From NCBI GenBank assembly GCA_003254925.1, contig QANZ01018265.1, forward strand, positions 72,212 through 136,211: DNA of 64,000 nt, written 5' to 3'. Position numbers and translations under genes: made by a program. This stretch comes from Chamaecrista fasciculata. Lineage: Eukaryota > Streptophyta > Magnoliopsida > Fabales > Fabaceae. The notes beneath the pieces were generated by a model. The model saw only the letters and a program-made list of their open reading frames with translations. It did no database searches and had not been told where the DNA came from. Shown here piece by piece: positions 35,116 to 48,109 of this stretch (positions are counted from its first letter, which is position 1; each line of letters starts with the position of its first letter).

Positions 35116-36760
35116 GTAATTTCTCGATTCTTCTCTGTGGAGAATGTTATCTAAGTCGAATTGGTAAATTATGATTGTGATTTATAAGTTTCGGAAAGAA
35201 TGCTTGCACAACCTGTTGTTACATTGAGATCTAGGGGATATAGATAGCTTTATGATAAATATTCATAATCTTTCCGTGCCAGGAAGGTTTTGAATCTTTC
35301 TGTACAGGATGCAACCGCCTGTTTAGTGTTTTCGTTTCTTATATATAACTTTGATCCCCTGAACTTGTGATGGCTGATGAGGGATCGAGTTTATGTAATT
35401 CGGGTTACAATTAATTAAGTATGAACAATTAAAAATTAGGTCAATCTGTCCCAGAGATTCTTCAAGGAATCCTTAGTTCCTTTTGTTGATTTTAGCTCAA
35501 ATGAAACATGTATTCTCTATATAGATGAAAAACGCCCTTGTGCGATTCATAACTTTCATTCCTATCAAGCATGTGAGGCGTTAGGGGTTTGTATTTTTCC
35601 TTCAGCTCTTTCATGTTTCCTTATTCTTATCGTTTTAATTGATGGTAATTGAATCGAAATATCTTTTATGTTTAGTCTTCTGAATGTCCAACAAACTGGA
35701 ATGATCTAAATCTCTTTCCTTCCTTATTATTCTATCAACCAAGATTGTGGGTGGATTATACTAGAGGCTTAGCTCAGGTTTCAAGTTGGATGTTCCTTAA
35801 AGTTAGTTTGGTAAATAGGAAGGGAGAAGGAATGTTAAGTCCTAAGTCCCAATACTCCTTTCCTTTAATTGGTTGACAATTTCTCCTCTAAAATACCTTA
35901 ATTTAGGGTGTTCTAAATTTATGAAGGAAGGAGGAGAGATCATCCTCCAATTTTCAACATCTCAAACAAAGAGAAGATAGTTCCCTCCCCTCCCTTTTCC
36001 TTCCTTTATAATCCCTAATCCGAACGTACACTAAGACTATGTTTAGCAACTAATAGAGGAAGAATAGGTAAGAGATTAAAGGAGAAGGAAAGTGACAGTG
36101 AGCAGAAAATAATATCAACTTGTCACACTCACACCCCTTCTCCTCATTTGGATAATAATATCCCATCTAATGTATTCTCATTTGGAGGTTTTTGAATTTG
36201 TTAAGAGAGCATATAATACAGTTAAAAATTAATCTCTCATTATCTTCTCTATTTTGAACTTCTTCAACAAGAGACATATCTTAATAATCTCTCCTTTTCT
36301 CTTTCTCTCCATAATTCCTAATCCAAACATACTCTAGCAAGTTTGCTAGAAATTTTAAATTATTAAATTAAGAGACTGGGGAGACATGGACATGGTATGT
36401 TTTGTGCTTAGTCTATTTGCTGCTTTGTAAAACGTGGCTTGTGGGTTGTACTTGCATAAGATGGCGTCTGTATCTTTGGCTTTATGCACTTTTACTAATT
36501 AGACTCATGCTATGTTGGTTTTTTATCTTGGGTTGACTCTCATTCTTTTCTTGTTTTTTTTTTTTTTCTTTTCCTCCGTTTCATGTGCAGGTTAGATAGG
36601 GAACTGAAGTGAAGTGATTTGGTTGAATCACATGAATTAGCGTCTAGCTCTTGTTCTTTTTTCATTGCCGCTATCCCATCTAATACCTTCATGACTAATT
36701 ATCCAAAAATTTCAAAGCTTGTTTAGTTACAGAATACCATAATCATATGTCATTTTTCTT
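35116..36760 (+). other. SEC61G 3'-UTR with probable intron (35116-36590) holding two MITE-like segments
   Basis: The donor lies right after the stop, and a T-rich tract plus tcatgtgcag ends at 36590. Inside, 35800-36035 and 36036-36340 each begin with an 'agt/ctatgtttgg' type end and finish with ccctaatccgaacgtac or cctaatccaaacatac. They look like two neighbouring diverged inverted-repeat elements, but their limits are uncertain. Confidence 0.45.
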
Positions 36761-38051
36761 CAAGTTTTGCCATGATTGATATTTCCTTTTCATGATAATT
36801 TTACTGTTAGTCACGTCTGTGCGCATCATTTAACATCGAGTATCGGTTTGTTGTATTATTTTGAGGAATTTTGAACTTTTAAGAAAGCAGAGGCCAAAGT
36901 ATTTTTTTGCTTTCAAAGTTTGATGATGCTTGAAATATTAATATTTATAAAAAAATCAATATTATCTTGGAGATTTATATTTAAATTAATAAAAAAAGAT
37001 TTATTACGTGAGTAAACTATTTAAAAATTTTAACTCAACTTCATTACTCAAATATAGAAGAAAATAATAAATCAAATTCCGTCATCTGTAGATTTCATTT
37101 AATAAATTAGGTTCGAAGTTTGGACTTTGGATCGTAAACTTAAATATTAATTTAATTATAACTAATAAACTGAAAATTTTGATATATAGCTAAAGTTAGG
37201 ATTAGGACTATCATCTTTCAATTGGGTGATGCCTTCATCTTTCTCGACGATTGCAATATTCAGTAAATTGGAGGTGATCATCTAATGAAATATTTTAAAA
37301 AATAACAAATTCATGCAAAATCAATCTCTACAAGAGCAAAATAATAATTTCATCAAAATAGCGCTTCATTACTTTCTGTCTTACCAAATTCAAAACCAAA
37401 TAAGCAGGTCTTTTAATGAATTTCCATTCTATTAAAACCTTTAAGTCGTTGACTGTAGACATGTATGCACCTCCACCCATTTTTTTTTCTTATTAATCCA
37501 TGGCAAATCAGTTAGTTTGTTGTATTCAACTCATAAATGAAATAACATCAGAAGGAAAGATTATGTAAGTAACCGATTAACTACCAATGATTGATTATCA
37601 TTATTAATAAAGGTTAACAATAGTGAGTAATAACCTGTACTGAAATTTGAAAATGACCCATGAACCACTGGCTAGCTTTCTTCAAGCTTACTCATGACAC
37701 CAAAACCGACCTTCCAATATCGTTAAGACCCATGTCACAACGTCAGCACAGCAGAAAAGGATTGACATGAAAAAACCATTTCACACGGTTAGAAAGAAAT
37801 ATATAAAGTTCGAATTCTGAAGTTGAACTAGGCAACCGCAGCAATTAGGTAATAAGAAAAGCAGCAAAATAAAAGAAAGATAACGCTTGAGACAAAAGCA
37901 AAGCCGTCCCTTCCTCCCTACTCAACAAGATGCACAAAAGCCCCATCACAACAGCTACCATTCCTATAATCAAAAAACCCACTATACCTATCTGAAAATT
38001 GTTATTTTACTACCCCTGTTGCTCAAAAAGGAGAGAAAAGAAAACCAAAAG
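36761..38051. promoter_or_regulatory. Spacer and promoter of the DUF579 gene
   Basis: AT-rich spacer without a recognisable gene. A TATA-like atatataaag near 37799-37808 lies about 245 bases before the chosen ATG, so a longer leader is implied. Confidence 0.4.
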
Positions 38052-39050
38052 ATGCCCCCAGAAGTACTTCATTTTCGTCAATCTTATGTTCAATTTTCAT
38101 CTCCAATCACAAACCAAATACAGGAAAATCAAGCTTCCAGTCACAAATTGTCCCTAGTAACCAAGAGGATGAACCTTATCAAAAAGGGAATCATCCCAAT
38201 ACTTGTTTTGATTCTGTCAATCATGTCAATTATTAGACTTCTGAGCCTCACTGTGGGTACTACATCTTCATCTTCTTCTACAGGCCCTCTACACAGTAGA
38301 TTTACCTTCCATGCACCTGGAAATGGATCCTCTGAGAAGTCTGCAAGACCTCCCAGCGTCACCACACTTACAAAGAAGGAATTCAAAGTCTTGTCCAATC
38401 TCATTGCCCACAAATCCCCCTGCAACCTCCTTATATTCGGGTTTCAACCACAGTATCTTACCCTCTCTTCTATGAATGCAGCTGGTAGCACTGTCTTCCT
38501 GGAGGATGACCCTGATAAGATAAGCAAGGTAAAAATAAACTCAAACAGTACACGAATATACAAAATTGAGTATAACATGCCAGCAAAAGAAGCCTACAAA
38601 CTGCTCAAGGATGCAAGGCAGAACTCAGCTTGTGCACTTATGAGCCCCAAAATGCTTCAAAAATCAAAATGCAAGCTTGCATTGAAGAACTTACCAGCTG
38701 AAGTGTATGGAAAAAACTGGAACGTATTGGTGATAGATGGTCCAAGTGGGGATTCACTGGAGTCACCTGGCAGGATGGCACCCATTTACACTGCTAGCAT
38801 ACTGGCTAGAGCTGGGAATGTCTCCGATGTGGTAGTGCATGATGTAAATCGTACCATAGAAAAATGGTACTCTTGGGAGTTCCTCTGTGATGAGAATTTG
38901 TTGAAATCCAAAGGGAAATTGTGGCACTTCAGGATAAATCACTTCAATTCCTCAAGATTCTGCAATGACGGAATTAGAAGAATACAGCAGCAGCATTTAG
39001 CTGGTTCCATAGAAGGTAAGAAGAACTCAACAGATCTTGCCGCTCAATGA
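38052..39050 (+). CDS. DUF579 polysaccharide-modifying protein (IRX15/GXMT superfamily)
   Basis: A single exon of 332 residues from the ATG at 38052. The frame is open further upstream without another ATG; a second Met at residue 40 just before the membrane segment is an alternative start. Residues 46-66 form one hydrophobic signal anchor, so the protein is likely a Golgi type II membrane protein. The lumenal part has the DUF579 blocks: TKKEFKVLSNLIAHKSPCNL, LLIFGFQPQYLTLSSMNAAG, STVFLEDDP, NWNVLVIDGPSGD (229-233 core), SPGRMAPIYTASILARA and VVVHDVNRTIEKWYSWEFLC. The family includes glucuronoxylan and arabinogalactan 4-O-methyltransferases and the IRX15 xylan proteins, which use an S-adenosylmethionine-type fold. 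Which activity this member has cannot be decided here. Confidence 0.88.
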   Translation: MPPEVLHFRQSYVQFSSPITNQIQENQASSHKLSLVTKRMNLIKKGIIPILVLILSIMSIIRLLSLTVGTTSSSSSTGPLHSRFTFHAPGNGSSEKSARPPSVTTLTKKEFKVLSNLIAHKSPCNLLIFGFQPQYLTLSSMNAAGSTVFLEDDPDKISKVKINSNSTRIYKIEYNMPAKEAYKLLKDARQNSACALMSPKMLQKSKCKLALKNLPAEVYGKNWNVLVIDGPSGDSLESPGRMAPIYTASILARAGNVSDVVVHDVNRTIEKWYSWEFLCDENLLKSKGKLWHFRINHFNSSRFCNDGIRRIQQQHLAGSIEGKKNSTDLAAQ

Positions 39051-39855
39051 GTATAATTCACCCTGCACAAGTGCCTAAGGACAATTACAGTTCAAAGCCC
39101 CCCTGAAATTTGTGTAAAGCAGCAGCCCTGCTCAGGAGCGTGGTGGCAATCAAAGATGAGCTCAAGCTATCATTAATACCTCAGCTAAATTAGAAAGCCA
39201 GGATATTCAGCTGGTTTTGCACACATATAGGCAAGAGAACTGCTCCAAGCAACTTATTGAACCTGGCATATCTATTATTATTCTATAGAATTAGAGTTAT
39301 GAAACGATTTCAAGCTAATAGCATTACCAATACCATTCATTTAAGACTGAATGTACACATATTTCAGCAATAAAACAAAAACAAAATACATAGATAGTTT
39401 GAACATAAATGTTGACTAGATAGACTCAGTATTCTGTACACTACTCTGGATCTGTGGTGGTTATCAGTAACATTCAAGCTGCCTGATGAAAAAGTGAAAC
39501 GTTTTACAAAGCAATGCCTCTCTATGATTGCCAAAACTGAAAATGCAGCGAACCCTACATCCAAAATCAGGCCAGTGGATAAATATGCAAAACACCTAGC
39601 ACTGTCAGAAAATGAGGGTTGATTAATCACAATCAGTATTGAAGATTCCAGACTGACAGTTGTCACTAGTTGTACAATCCATTAGCATATTTACAGCACT
39701 GAAATTGTATGCACTACTAATGCCCAAACCAAAAGGGCGCTTTCTTCCCCTCAAATTCACACATATACACCATGTTCCATTGGGTTGATTCCATTCAGCT
39801 TCAGATCTAGAGTTTAGCGGATGCAGAAACAGACACACGTTGTTACCAGAAAATT
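39051..39855. other. Convergent 3' region
   Basis: This lies between the stop codons of the DUF579 gene (+) and the TITAN-like gene (-), and should contain both 3' untranslated regions. No other gene is seen. Confidence 0.5.
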
Positions 39856-42462
39856 CACCCACTCGCATGGCCACCATCAGTATCCATTCGCTGCAAAGGA
39901 GAATGAACAAAAGAAACAAACTTAATTATCTCAAATTAATAATTGAAAAACCAATGCAATGATATCTATTGCAGAAACAAGACTAAGATGACCCATGCAT
40001 TCTTCCACTCAATTTTACCCTCTTCAGAAACTAGACCAATGATCTTAGAATCTATATCACAAGACTCACCATTCTTTTGCTAACATAAGGCTGTATCTTG
40101 ATTGGAATCTCAGGTTCAACTTCAGCCTTAAATATTTTTTGTTTTTCCTGCTCGAATTCCTTTCTGGATTCTTTTCTGCTACCAGATTGCCAGACTCTAC
40201 CAAAATTAGGAAGCCAATTAGCATCACACTCCTTTGCAGTCTCTCCCCTTTTCTCCATCTCCAGTTCAATCTTTCTCTTCTCTGCCCAAGCTGCTCCAAC
40301 TCGTTTTGGATTCAGCTTTTTAGAATTTCCAGACTTATTCAAAGGGGAAACAAGATCTCCAACGAGAGGTTTAGCATGTATCTGAAGTCCATCAGTTGCT
40401 TCAAACCATGGAGGAGGTGCTCCAGAATGAACATTACCACCAGCATTGTTGGTGGGCACTGAAGAGATTTGCACGAGAACCTGCATGCCTGAAAATGCAA
40501 AAGGAGCACAAGAAAAAAATATATATACATGTCACGCATAGATGTTGACTATCAATCTCACAACCACTTCTAATCCACCAACCCACTCCTATGACTTATT
40601 ATGCCATAATATTTTGTTCATATGAACAAATAATACTTCTCACTGAATATATAAATATTCATTATTTCGCTTGCCATGTACTTCAAAGCTTCAGTGTTAT
40701 AAAATGGAAGTAAAACAAAATAATAACGGACTTAAAAATAAATACCCTGATAAGTGCTCTCTCTGTTTAACCTTCTTCCATCCTTAGACACCTGGCACAT
40801 TCAATAAGAATGTATTACTTTTATCAGCAAAGAAAACCTGGAAAAAGAAATCTGACAAAAATAATACTTGAAGAGAACAAGAAATGGATGAACCAGAAAA
40901 GGATGTAAAATTAATAAATAAACGGTACAAGCATGAAATGAAAGAAGAATGATAAAAATCTTCAATCCTCGGGACATGAGAAGATAAAAAAAAAAAATTA
41001 ATCAGAAAAAACTCTGTATGAGTTGATCTTGAAAACTGATATTATAGCTAGCAGTACTACCAAATTTGACACAAGACCATACAAGAAAAGGACTATGGGG
41101 AACACCAGCTATGTTACTGTGAATAAAAAAGTGAAGCCACCAACAATTAATTGCCGCTTAGTCAGATTATAATAACTAAGAATTATCCAAACTCAACAGA
41201 TGAGGAACTTACCTCTTTACAGCTGGAGCAAGCATCATTTGACGATTGAGCACCAGTATAAGGGAGAGCATGGCAACTCCTTCCAACTGAGTCACAATAC
41301 AAAGAAATTAACGACGGAACCATAAACAGAATATGCATACCTGCAAGATTTTTCGAAAGAAAAGAATCCGCACCAGAGCATGTTTCTGAAGGTAGAGAAG
41401 AGGCACCACCATGAGATAGCGGACAAGCATTGTTAACTCCGGAGATTCCTGAATTGGATATCTGATACTCATTTGTATAGTATTGTAAAGGCAAAAAACC
41501 ATTTGAAGTATGTGATTTTACAGAATGGCAATATGTAATATCAAATTTATCAATATTTCCATTGTTGAGTTGATTATGGATATCACTTGACGGTCCTAAT
41601 ACTGCTCCATGACATTTCCCACCCGACGAAACAGCTTCTTCTTGTAAGCTCTTGCACTTCTTCTCCCACTGCAGTAACACAAAAAAGACAACTGATCAAC
41701 AAATTCGTTTTAAACCAAACAAGGTATCTCTTCCTAACTGTGAAAACAAAATAAAACTCCTGATCAAATTACAAAGATGAATAATGTACACATTAAACAC
41801 CACCTTAGCCACATCAGCATCAGAAACCATAAATGTCTCCAACTGATCCATGGAGTAACCATATTTCCAAAAGAAGTGTTTCAAGCTCTTCAAATGATTA
41901 ACACTCGCGAGGTGATTAATCGCATTAGCACTGCAATTACAAGCAACAGCCCGAATGGCCGTGGAAGGACGAAAAGCAAATGCACATTGAAATGTCAGGA
42001 GAGATACATGATGCAGAATTCGAACTACAAATTAAAAAAAAAAACGAAGAGCAATTTCTAATAGGTTTTCTAGCACCAAGTGTAATCTGAATCATACAAA
42101 AACTAAGAAAATAGATATAGGCATCCATACCAGGCAAAGGAACTAGCGAGTTCGTCGACATGAGTATCGCAGAAAACGCACCAGAAGCGATTGCGAGAAG
42201 CGTGTTCGGGGCGGAGAGAGATAGGGTTTTTGAGGAAGAAGCGAATGTCGGAGATTTTGTTGAGGAAGCGAGAGAGGAAGGAGGAGAGAGATTTCTTGTG
42301 GTTAGGGAAGTACTTGTGTCGCAAACCTTGATTATGATTGAGATTGCACACCTTGCAGAACTCGAATTCGATTTTCTTGTTGGTGCAAATAGGAATGCTT
42401 CGCTCCTTCGTAGAATCAATTATAGGGTTTGCTTTCTTACTCTGCAATTGCTCCGCCATCAT
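39856..42462 (-). CDS. TTL: TITAN-like zinc-finger protein
   Basis: Seven coding exons on the minus strand: 42462-42131, 41930-41804, 41668-41341, 41286-41213, 40791-40746, 40488-40070 and 39891-39856. All junctions are GT..AG and phases match, giving 453 residues. Two zinc-finger-like sets are visible: C36-x2-C39-x9-H49-x5-H55 in EFCKVCNLNHNQGLRHKYFP, and C95-x2-C98 with H117 and H123. Next come LASVNHLKSLKHFFWKYGYS and MDQLETFMVSDADVAKWEKK. The C-terminal third holds GNVHSGAPPPWFEATDG and a basic helical stretch GAAWAEKRKIELEMEKRG, followed by NWLPNFGRVWQSGSRKESRK. This is the plant TITAN-like protein, needed for endosperm and embryo nuclear division; to my knowledge it is related to the animal minor-spliceosome factor CENATAC/CCDC84. 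It is likely nuclear. Confidence 0.92.
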
Positions 42463-42654
42463 CAAGCTTGGATTTGATTTCTTTCTCCTTCTCTCTGCCT
42501 ATGGACTCTGAATTTTGGTGGGAACTTATCAGTTTTGCTAATATTTTACTGCGTTTGTCTCTGCATTTCACATGATCTCGGCCGTTCATTCCCAGATGAA
42601 GTCACGTGTCCAACAATTTGCTGTAAAGAATATTGTGCATGTTTATAATTTATT

Positions 42655-43081
42655 GGCTAAAGTGCACTTTTGGCCCCATAACTTTTTCTAAGGTCTCAAT
42701 TTGGTCCCATAACTTTTTTTTTTTGCGCTTTTGGTCCCATATCTTTTGCTCAAGTTGCAGATTTGGTCCCGTGTTATACTTTTGGTCCTATATCTTTGGG
42801 TCATATTGCATAATTGATCTCATATATTTTGGTCAGATTGTAGAATTGGTCTTATATTTTTTGTCAGATACAAAATTAGTCCCATATATTTGGATTAGGT
42901 GAGATTGACGGTGAAACTTTTTGCAAAAATATAGGACCAATTCTGCAACATGACCAAAAGTGATACGGGACCAAATTTGCAACTTTTTGCAAAGATATGG
43001 GACCAAAAGTGCAACAAAAAAGTTTATGGGACCAAATTGAGACTTGAGCAAAAGTTACGTGACTAAAAGTTCACTTTGACC
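42655..43081. mobile_element. Foldback MITE upstream of the TITAN-like gene (427 bp)
   Basis: The left arm has ttggccccataacttt and ttggtcccataac; the right arm is the complement (tatgggaccaaattgag). The ends GGCTAAAGTGCAC and its approximate inverse are flanked by taatttatt (42646-42654) and tattttatt (43082-43090), which agree at 8 of 9 bases. It starts 193 bases from the TITAN-like start codon. Confidence 0.8.
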
Positions 43082-43319
43082 TATTTTATTTACCCATCCT
43101 CTTATGTACAATTGTTGGATTTGTGCAAATAAATTAATGTTGCTGTTGCTGAGGCTAAAAATTAAGCAATAAACTACCAAAAGATAATCAATTGTAGATA
43201 GATAGAGGTTTCCTATTAAACAAATGCAGATGCTAGAAGAACTACATGAGAAGTAATTGCATGTGGAATAATCCATTTGCCTCAAAACTTACTATTGTAA
43301 CAAATTCATCTTATACTTA

Positions 43320-44071
43320 GCCAATAAATATGTCAAAGATACAGTCAACTGGAGTTTTAAGGACTCCACTACTACTCATGATTCTATTCCTTGGAAGGGT
43401 ATGCGTGATAGTATTCTTGATCATCCTAAGTGGAGTGTAGGGAATAGAAGGAATATTGATATTTCTTCGAAATGATTGTAATACTATTTTAAAAGCCACT
43501 CATGCTGTAACTAATCTTGATGATGAATTGGTATGGGCAAGAAATGCTTCTGGGTCATACGATTGCAAGTCTGGTTACAGGGTCCTCTGTATGAACGATT
43601 TGCTTCATTCTTGCCCTACTCATTTTCATGATGCTACTGATTTTCCATGGAAGAGAGATGACTATTGCTGGTGGGCTCAGTGGATGAGACTTCATTTTCT
43701 CGCAGTAGTCATGAGGACGACTATATTGTGATAAGCTTGGATTTCCTTCGAAAATGTGTAATTAAATGGTCTCCAATTGTGGGTGCTTTTTTTTCTGTGC
43801 TATATATAAGGAGGATTTCTAAGTTAGTTACCAAAGCTTTGTCCCATTGGTCTTACTCTTGATCTGCACAAGAGTTTTACTTCCACTCAAGTCAGGATCA
43901 TTAGTATGCCTTGTCCTTATTATATTACACTTACAAGTTACATCTGATTTGGATGTGTGGAGGTTACCTTATTCCCCTGGGTTTAATTGTATCCAACTTT
44001 GTTAAGGGGTGGGGTAGGTTTTTTAATCGTTTTTCTTGTTTTCTCTGTCTTTTAATCAAAAAAAAAAAATT
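43320..44071 (+). mobile_element. LINE 3' remnant with poly(A)
   Basis: Degenerate coding sequence encodes pieces of a plant LINE C-terminal region: WSFKDSTTTHDSIPWKGMRD, then DDELVWARNASGSYDCKSGY, with stops and a frame break near 43470. Part of the reverse-transcriptase zinc-finger region is missing. A 3' tail follows (ggggtggggtaggttttt) and a run of A at 44060-44070. It is 5'-truncated and inactive. Confidence 0.75.
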
Positions 44072-45546
44072 GAGACCTGATGTAGAATTTAAAAAGACTA
44101 AAGAATTGTAAAAATAGAATGGCATCTGCATAACAGTTTTTTTCTTAGAAAAAAACAATGAGCAAACAATCTACATTCCTATTTAGGATTAAAAGGCAAA
44201 TGGACAACAAAACAACACAATCATGTCAAAGGATCCACCAATTCATTTGACAGAGTATTATTTGGAGAACTTTTATATCAGTTAGATCTAATCATCTAAT
44301 GCATCATTCTATTATTGCCAGCATGCATTTAGCTAAATTTTTCCAAGAATTTACTTGAAGTCTAAATCTTAATTTGTTAATTAAAAGAAGTGAAGTCTCA
44401 TAAATAACTCTATAATAGTTTCTAGCACGGATTCTTATATGAATGCTGTTCAGACTTGAATTGTAGACAAGAGACAAATTAAAGCATAGCCCACTTGTGT
44501 TAAAATTAGCACAAAATGCTCTTCTGCTGTAAATTTTTTATGTTCTACTACTACTTCTTCATTGGTGTAACCTGGTCATGCTTCATATAGATTACCTTCA
44601 AGTTTTTCATATTTGAGTAAGATTTTGTGTAGGATAATTTAATAGATTTTTTTCTTAATTTATAATAGGATAATGTAATGGAATTAGAAATGGTGTGTTG
44701 TGGACAGATTTTTTTATATATATAATGTACTTGGATACTACATATATCAATAGGCAAAAGTACTCTTACTACCCTTAAAGTATGATGTAGTTTCAGTTGT
44801 ACCCATTACCCCTAAAGTTTCTTTTAGATTAATTGTACCCCCAATGTATTGGATCAACTTCAACTGTATCCCAAAAGTTTTTTTAATTCAATTATACTCT
44901 CAATTTTTTCTTTTTTGTGTCAATTGTATCTTTAATCTTTTTTTTTTGTCAATCGTACCTTCAATTTGAGGTACTAAAAGTACCTTAACCTACGTCAATA
45001 CAAAGATACTTTTTCGCTGAATAGTACTGTGTCAACTTATTAACTTTACATTATTGCATGAACATGTATTTTCCTGCATAATACCATAAAATTGAAGTTA
45101 AAGCACAACAACTGGTGGTATACTGGTATATACTATTAAACTATTTTAAAGTATTTTCCAATTGCAACAAGTACAAATTAAATATTAGAGGGGAAAGCAA
45201 GAAAACTTTAATCAAACAAAAACAAGAAACCACCAAATCCTAGCTATAATTATCCTAAAAATGATATCAAGTTTGAATAAAAAATAATCAGCATCTTATT
45301 AATCATTGAAGAAAAAGCATCTTAAACTAAGAGACTTGGAAAATGCAGAACAAGCAATAATAATATTAGAAACAACTCAGAACCAGCAATAACAAGTTAG
45401 TAAACAAAATCAAAGATTACTAGTGGAGCATGAAGATGAAGAATGCATAACCAGTAATTAAAAATTACAGGTTGAAGACGATCACAAACCAGCACCAGCA
45501 ATATGCAAAGAGGAATTAATGAAGATGAAGAAAATAATATTTCCTA
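44072..45546. other. Spacer with a solo repeat arm (about 44755-45000)
   Basis: No gene is seen. The segment 44755-45000 repeats phrases such as ttgtacccattacccctaaag, like one arm of a foldback element, but I do not see the second arm. Confidence 0.4.
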
Positions 45547-46191
45547 GAGTAAACTCCCAAACTGGTCCCCGAATTATTGGGTCGCTGACAGATTGGTCCC
45601 TGATTTATGGAAATTGACAAATAGGTCCCCGAATTTTACTAACGTTAGTCAAATTGGTCCCTGAAGCCGTTAACTGCTGACGTGGCACGTTAAGTGCCAC
45701 GTCAGCAGTTGGAAAACTAAAAAAAAAGCCAACTGTGCGTGCCACATCAGCATTAATAATAAAAAAAATATTTCATTCAAAATTCAAATAGGTCCCTGAG
45801 TTATATTTTTATCTCATTATTCTCTATTTCCCCTCTTTTTCATCATCTTCATTCATTTTAGTCCCAAATCCTNACATTTTACAATTTTATTTTGAGGATT
45901 TGGGACTAAAATGAATGAAGATGATGAAAAAGAGAGGAAATTGAGAATAATGAGATAAAAATATAACTCAGGGACCTATTTGAATTTTGAATGAAATATT
46001 TTTTTTATTATTAATGCTGATGTGGCACGCACAGTTGGCTTTTTTTTTTAGTTTTCCAACTGCTGACGTGGCACGTTCAGTTAACGGCTTCAGGGACCAA
46101 TTTGACTAACGTTAGTAAAATTCGGGGACCTATTTGTCAATTTCTATAAATTAGGGACCAATCTGTCAGCGACCCAATAATTCGGGGACCA
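45547..46191. mobile_element. Large, nearly perfect foldback element, right end in a gap
   Basis: The arms at 45547-45870 and 45875-46191 are near-exact complements (for example ccccgaattattgggtcgct against agcgacccaataattcgggg). The left arm holds an extra small palindrome around gtggcacgttaagtgccac. A single n at 45873 lies at the hairpin tip and the element runs into N at 46192. The high arm identity suggests a young copy. Confidence 0.8.
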
Positions 46192-46296
46192 NNNNNNNNN
46201 NNNNNNNNNNNNNNNNNNNNNNNNNNNNNNNNNNNNNNNNNNNNNNNNNNNNNNNNNNNNNNNNNNNNNNNNNNNNNNNNNNNNNNNNNNNNNNNN
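46192..46296. other. Assembly gap (105 N)
   Basis: A run of N directly follows the outer end of the foldback element and precedes a poly(A) tract. The hairpin is the likely cause. Confidence 0.99.
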
Positions 46297-47624
46297 CCAA
46301 AAAAAAAAAAAAACTATGAGATGGTGCCTTCAAAAACATCAAATTAAAACTATAATGATATACTACTCTTTTGCCAAAAATACAAGTCACCCCTTGAACT
46401 TAGCCTGATGAACCACACTAGTGCAAATTAACTTTCAATTCCAAACAAACAACCATAAATCGATCAAATCATAACATTCATTACAAATAAATATAATTTA
46501 CTCTCTAAAAAATATTCAAATTGATAATTCAATCTTTAAATGTCTAATATAACATACTTTAATTCTTGAAAGTTTGAGAGTCAATATTATTTAGTCCCTT
46601 ATGCCTATTTTATATGAAACTTATCAGAACAACAAAACGTACTATGTATTGATTCTACAATTTTTAAGAATTAAAAAAAATATAAATTTGTTCATATACA
46701 ATTTTTCTTTTATAAACCAAGAGTATCCACCATCGGGAACAATGATTAATGTCATCTACTTGAATGTAAACAATTGGCCACAAAATACTTTTCGTACCTA
46801 GAAGTGGGATTCAAACCCCCACCACTTAGTTAAGGGACCAAATGAAAAATCACTAAACCACACCCTCATGTGGTCGAACAACCATATACGATTTTAATAT
46901 AATTGATTCATTCATTGATCGAGTAACCCAATATATAACCCTAACCTTTAACCTGTTACATATACATACACACCCATGGGTTACCCAAACATTGCAGAAC
47001 AATGATCAACCATGCATGTATATGACATCGAGTTTGCAGGTTTGGCTTATTATATAAATATATAAGTGAATTAATTACTGTGATGCGACAGTACGTGATA
47101 CATATTATAAGATATATCATATAATATACACATTATACTGATCATGAGGAGGCATGGCGCATCATTTAAGGATTTTGCTTGTCCTGTTATTTGGATTCCG
47201 GAAGCTAAATGACAATTACTTCAAGGCCCCCCCAAAACACACTAGAAAACTCATCGATCAGTAGAAGCTATACCTAACAGTATATACATATAGCAGATAT
47301 ATAGATTTGTGTGTAATGGAGGGCTTGCAATTGCTCGACCACATATATCATCATCATCATCTCCTTCTTCAATATATATTTTTGTATAATTCCTATATTG
47401 AAATTGCATGATTAATAAATCATCTCACAAAGCAAATATGTACTATAGCGAACCCCCAATATATAATGGCACAATATCTCACATGGATCTGCGTGACTCT
47501 TTGGAGTTAATTTTTAGTGCAACATAATATCAACTATTCAATAAAAACAAACTTTTTTTTTTCCCATTTATTGCATATCGCTAGCTGATGATTTGATTGA
47601 TTGGATTCTCTCTGATCTATAGTC
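46297..47624. other. Non-coding AT-rich spacer
   Basis: I see no gene, tRNA or clear repeat here, only short TA runs. Confidence 0.4.
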
Positions 47625-47706
47625 TATATATATATATATATATCCTTCTAATATGTGCCCTAAGGGCACACGTTAGATAAATCATATATATATATATATA
47701 TATTTT
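47625..47706. repeat. (TA)n-flanked palindrome GTGCCC-TAA-GGGCAC
   Basis: A 15-base palindrome (gtgccctaagggcac) sits between two TA tracts. It is related to the terminal hairpin of the Helitron candidate at 14172-14343, but the expected CTAG terminus is not clear here. Confidence 0.5.
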
Positions 47707-48109
47707 CATCATTCCCACTTCTTTTTACTTCTTTAACGATCTTTCTGCACATACAGACGGAAATCAGTTCCATCGTTTCTGGAAAATGTTAATTACATGC
47801 ATATCCATCCATTCCTATCCTCCATCGCCACAGTAAAACCTGAATCCTCACGTGACAATTTGATACTGTAGCTAGTAACATTATTAATTGGCCATGCCTA
47901 TTCTCTGAAGGGGAATTATAAACTTTTGAACAGAAATTATTAACGGAAAACTAGCTAGTAGGCTCTATTAAATTTCTTTCCATTTGAGTTCTCTAATAAT
48001 GATTATTTTAAAAAAAAAAAAAACAAAGTTTCTCTTGATTTATAAGGCATATATAGTGTTTGAACTTTTGGTTCTTCTAACAAATTAATAAGCTAATATA
48101 TTGAAATTA

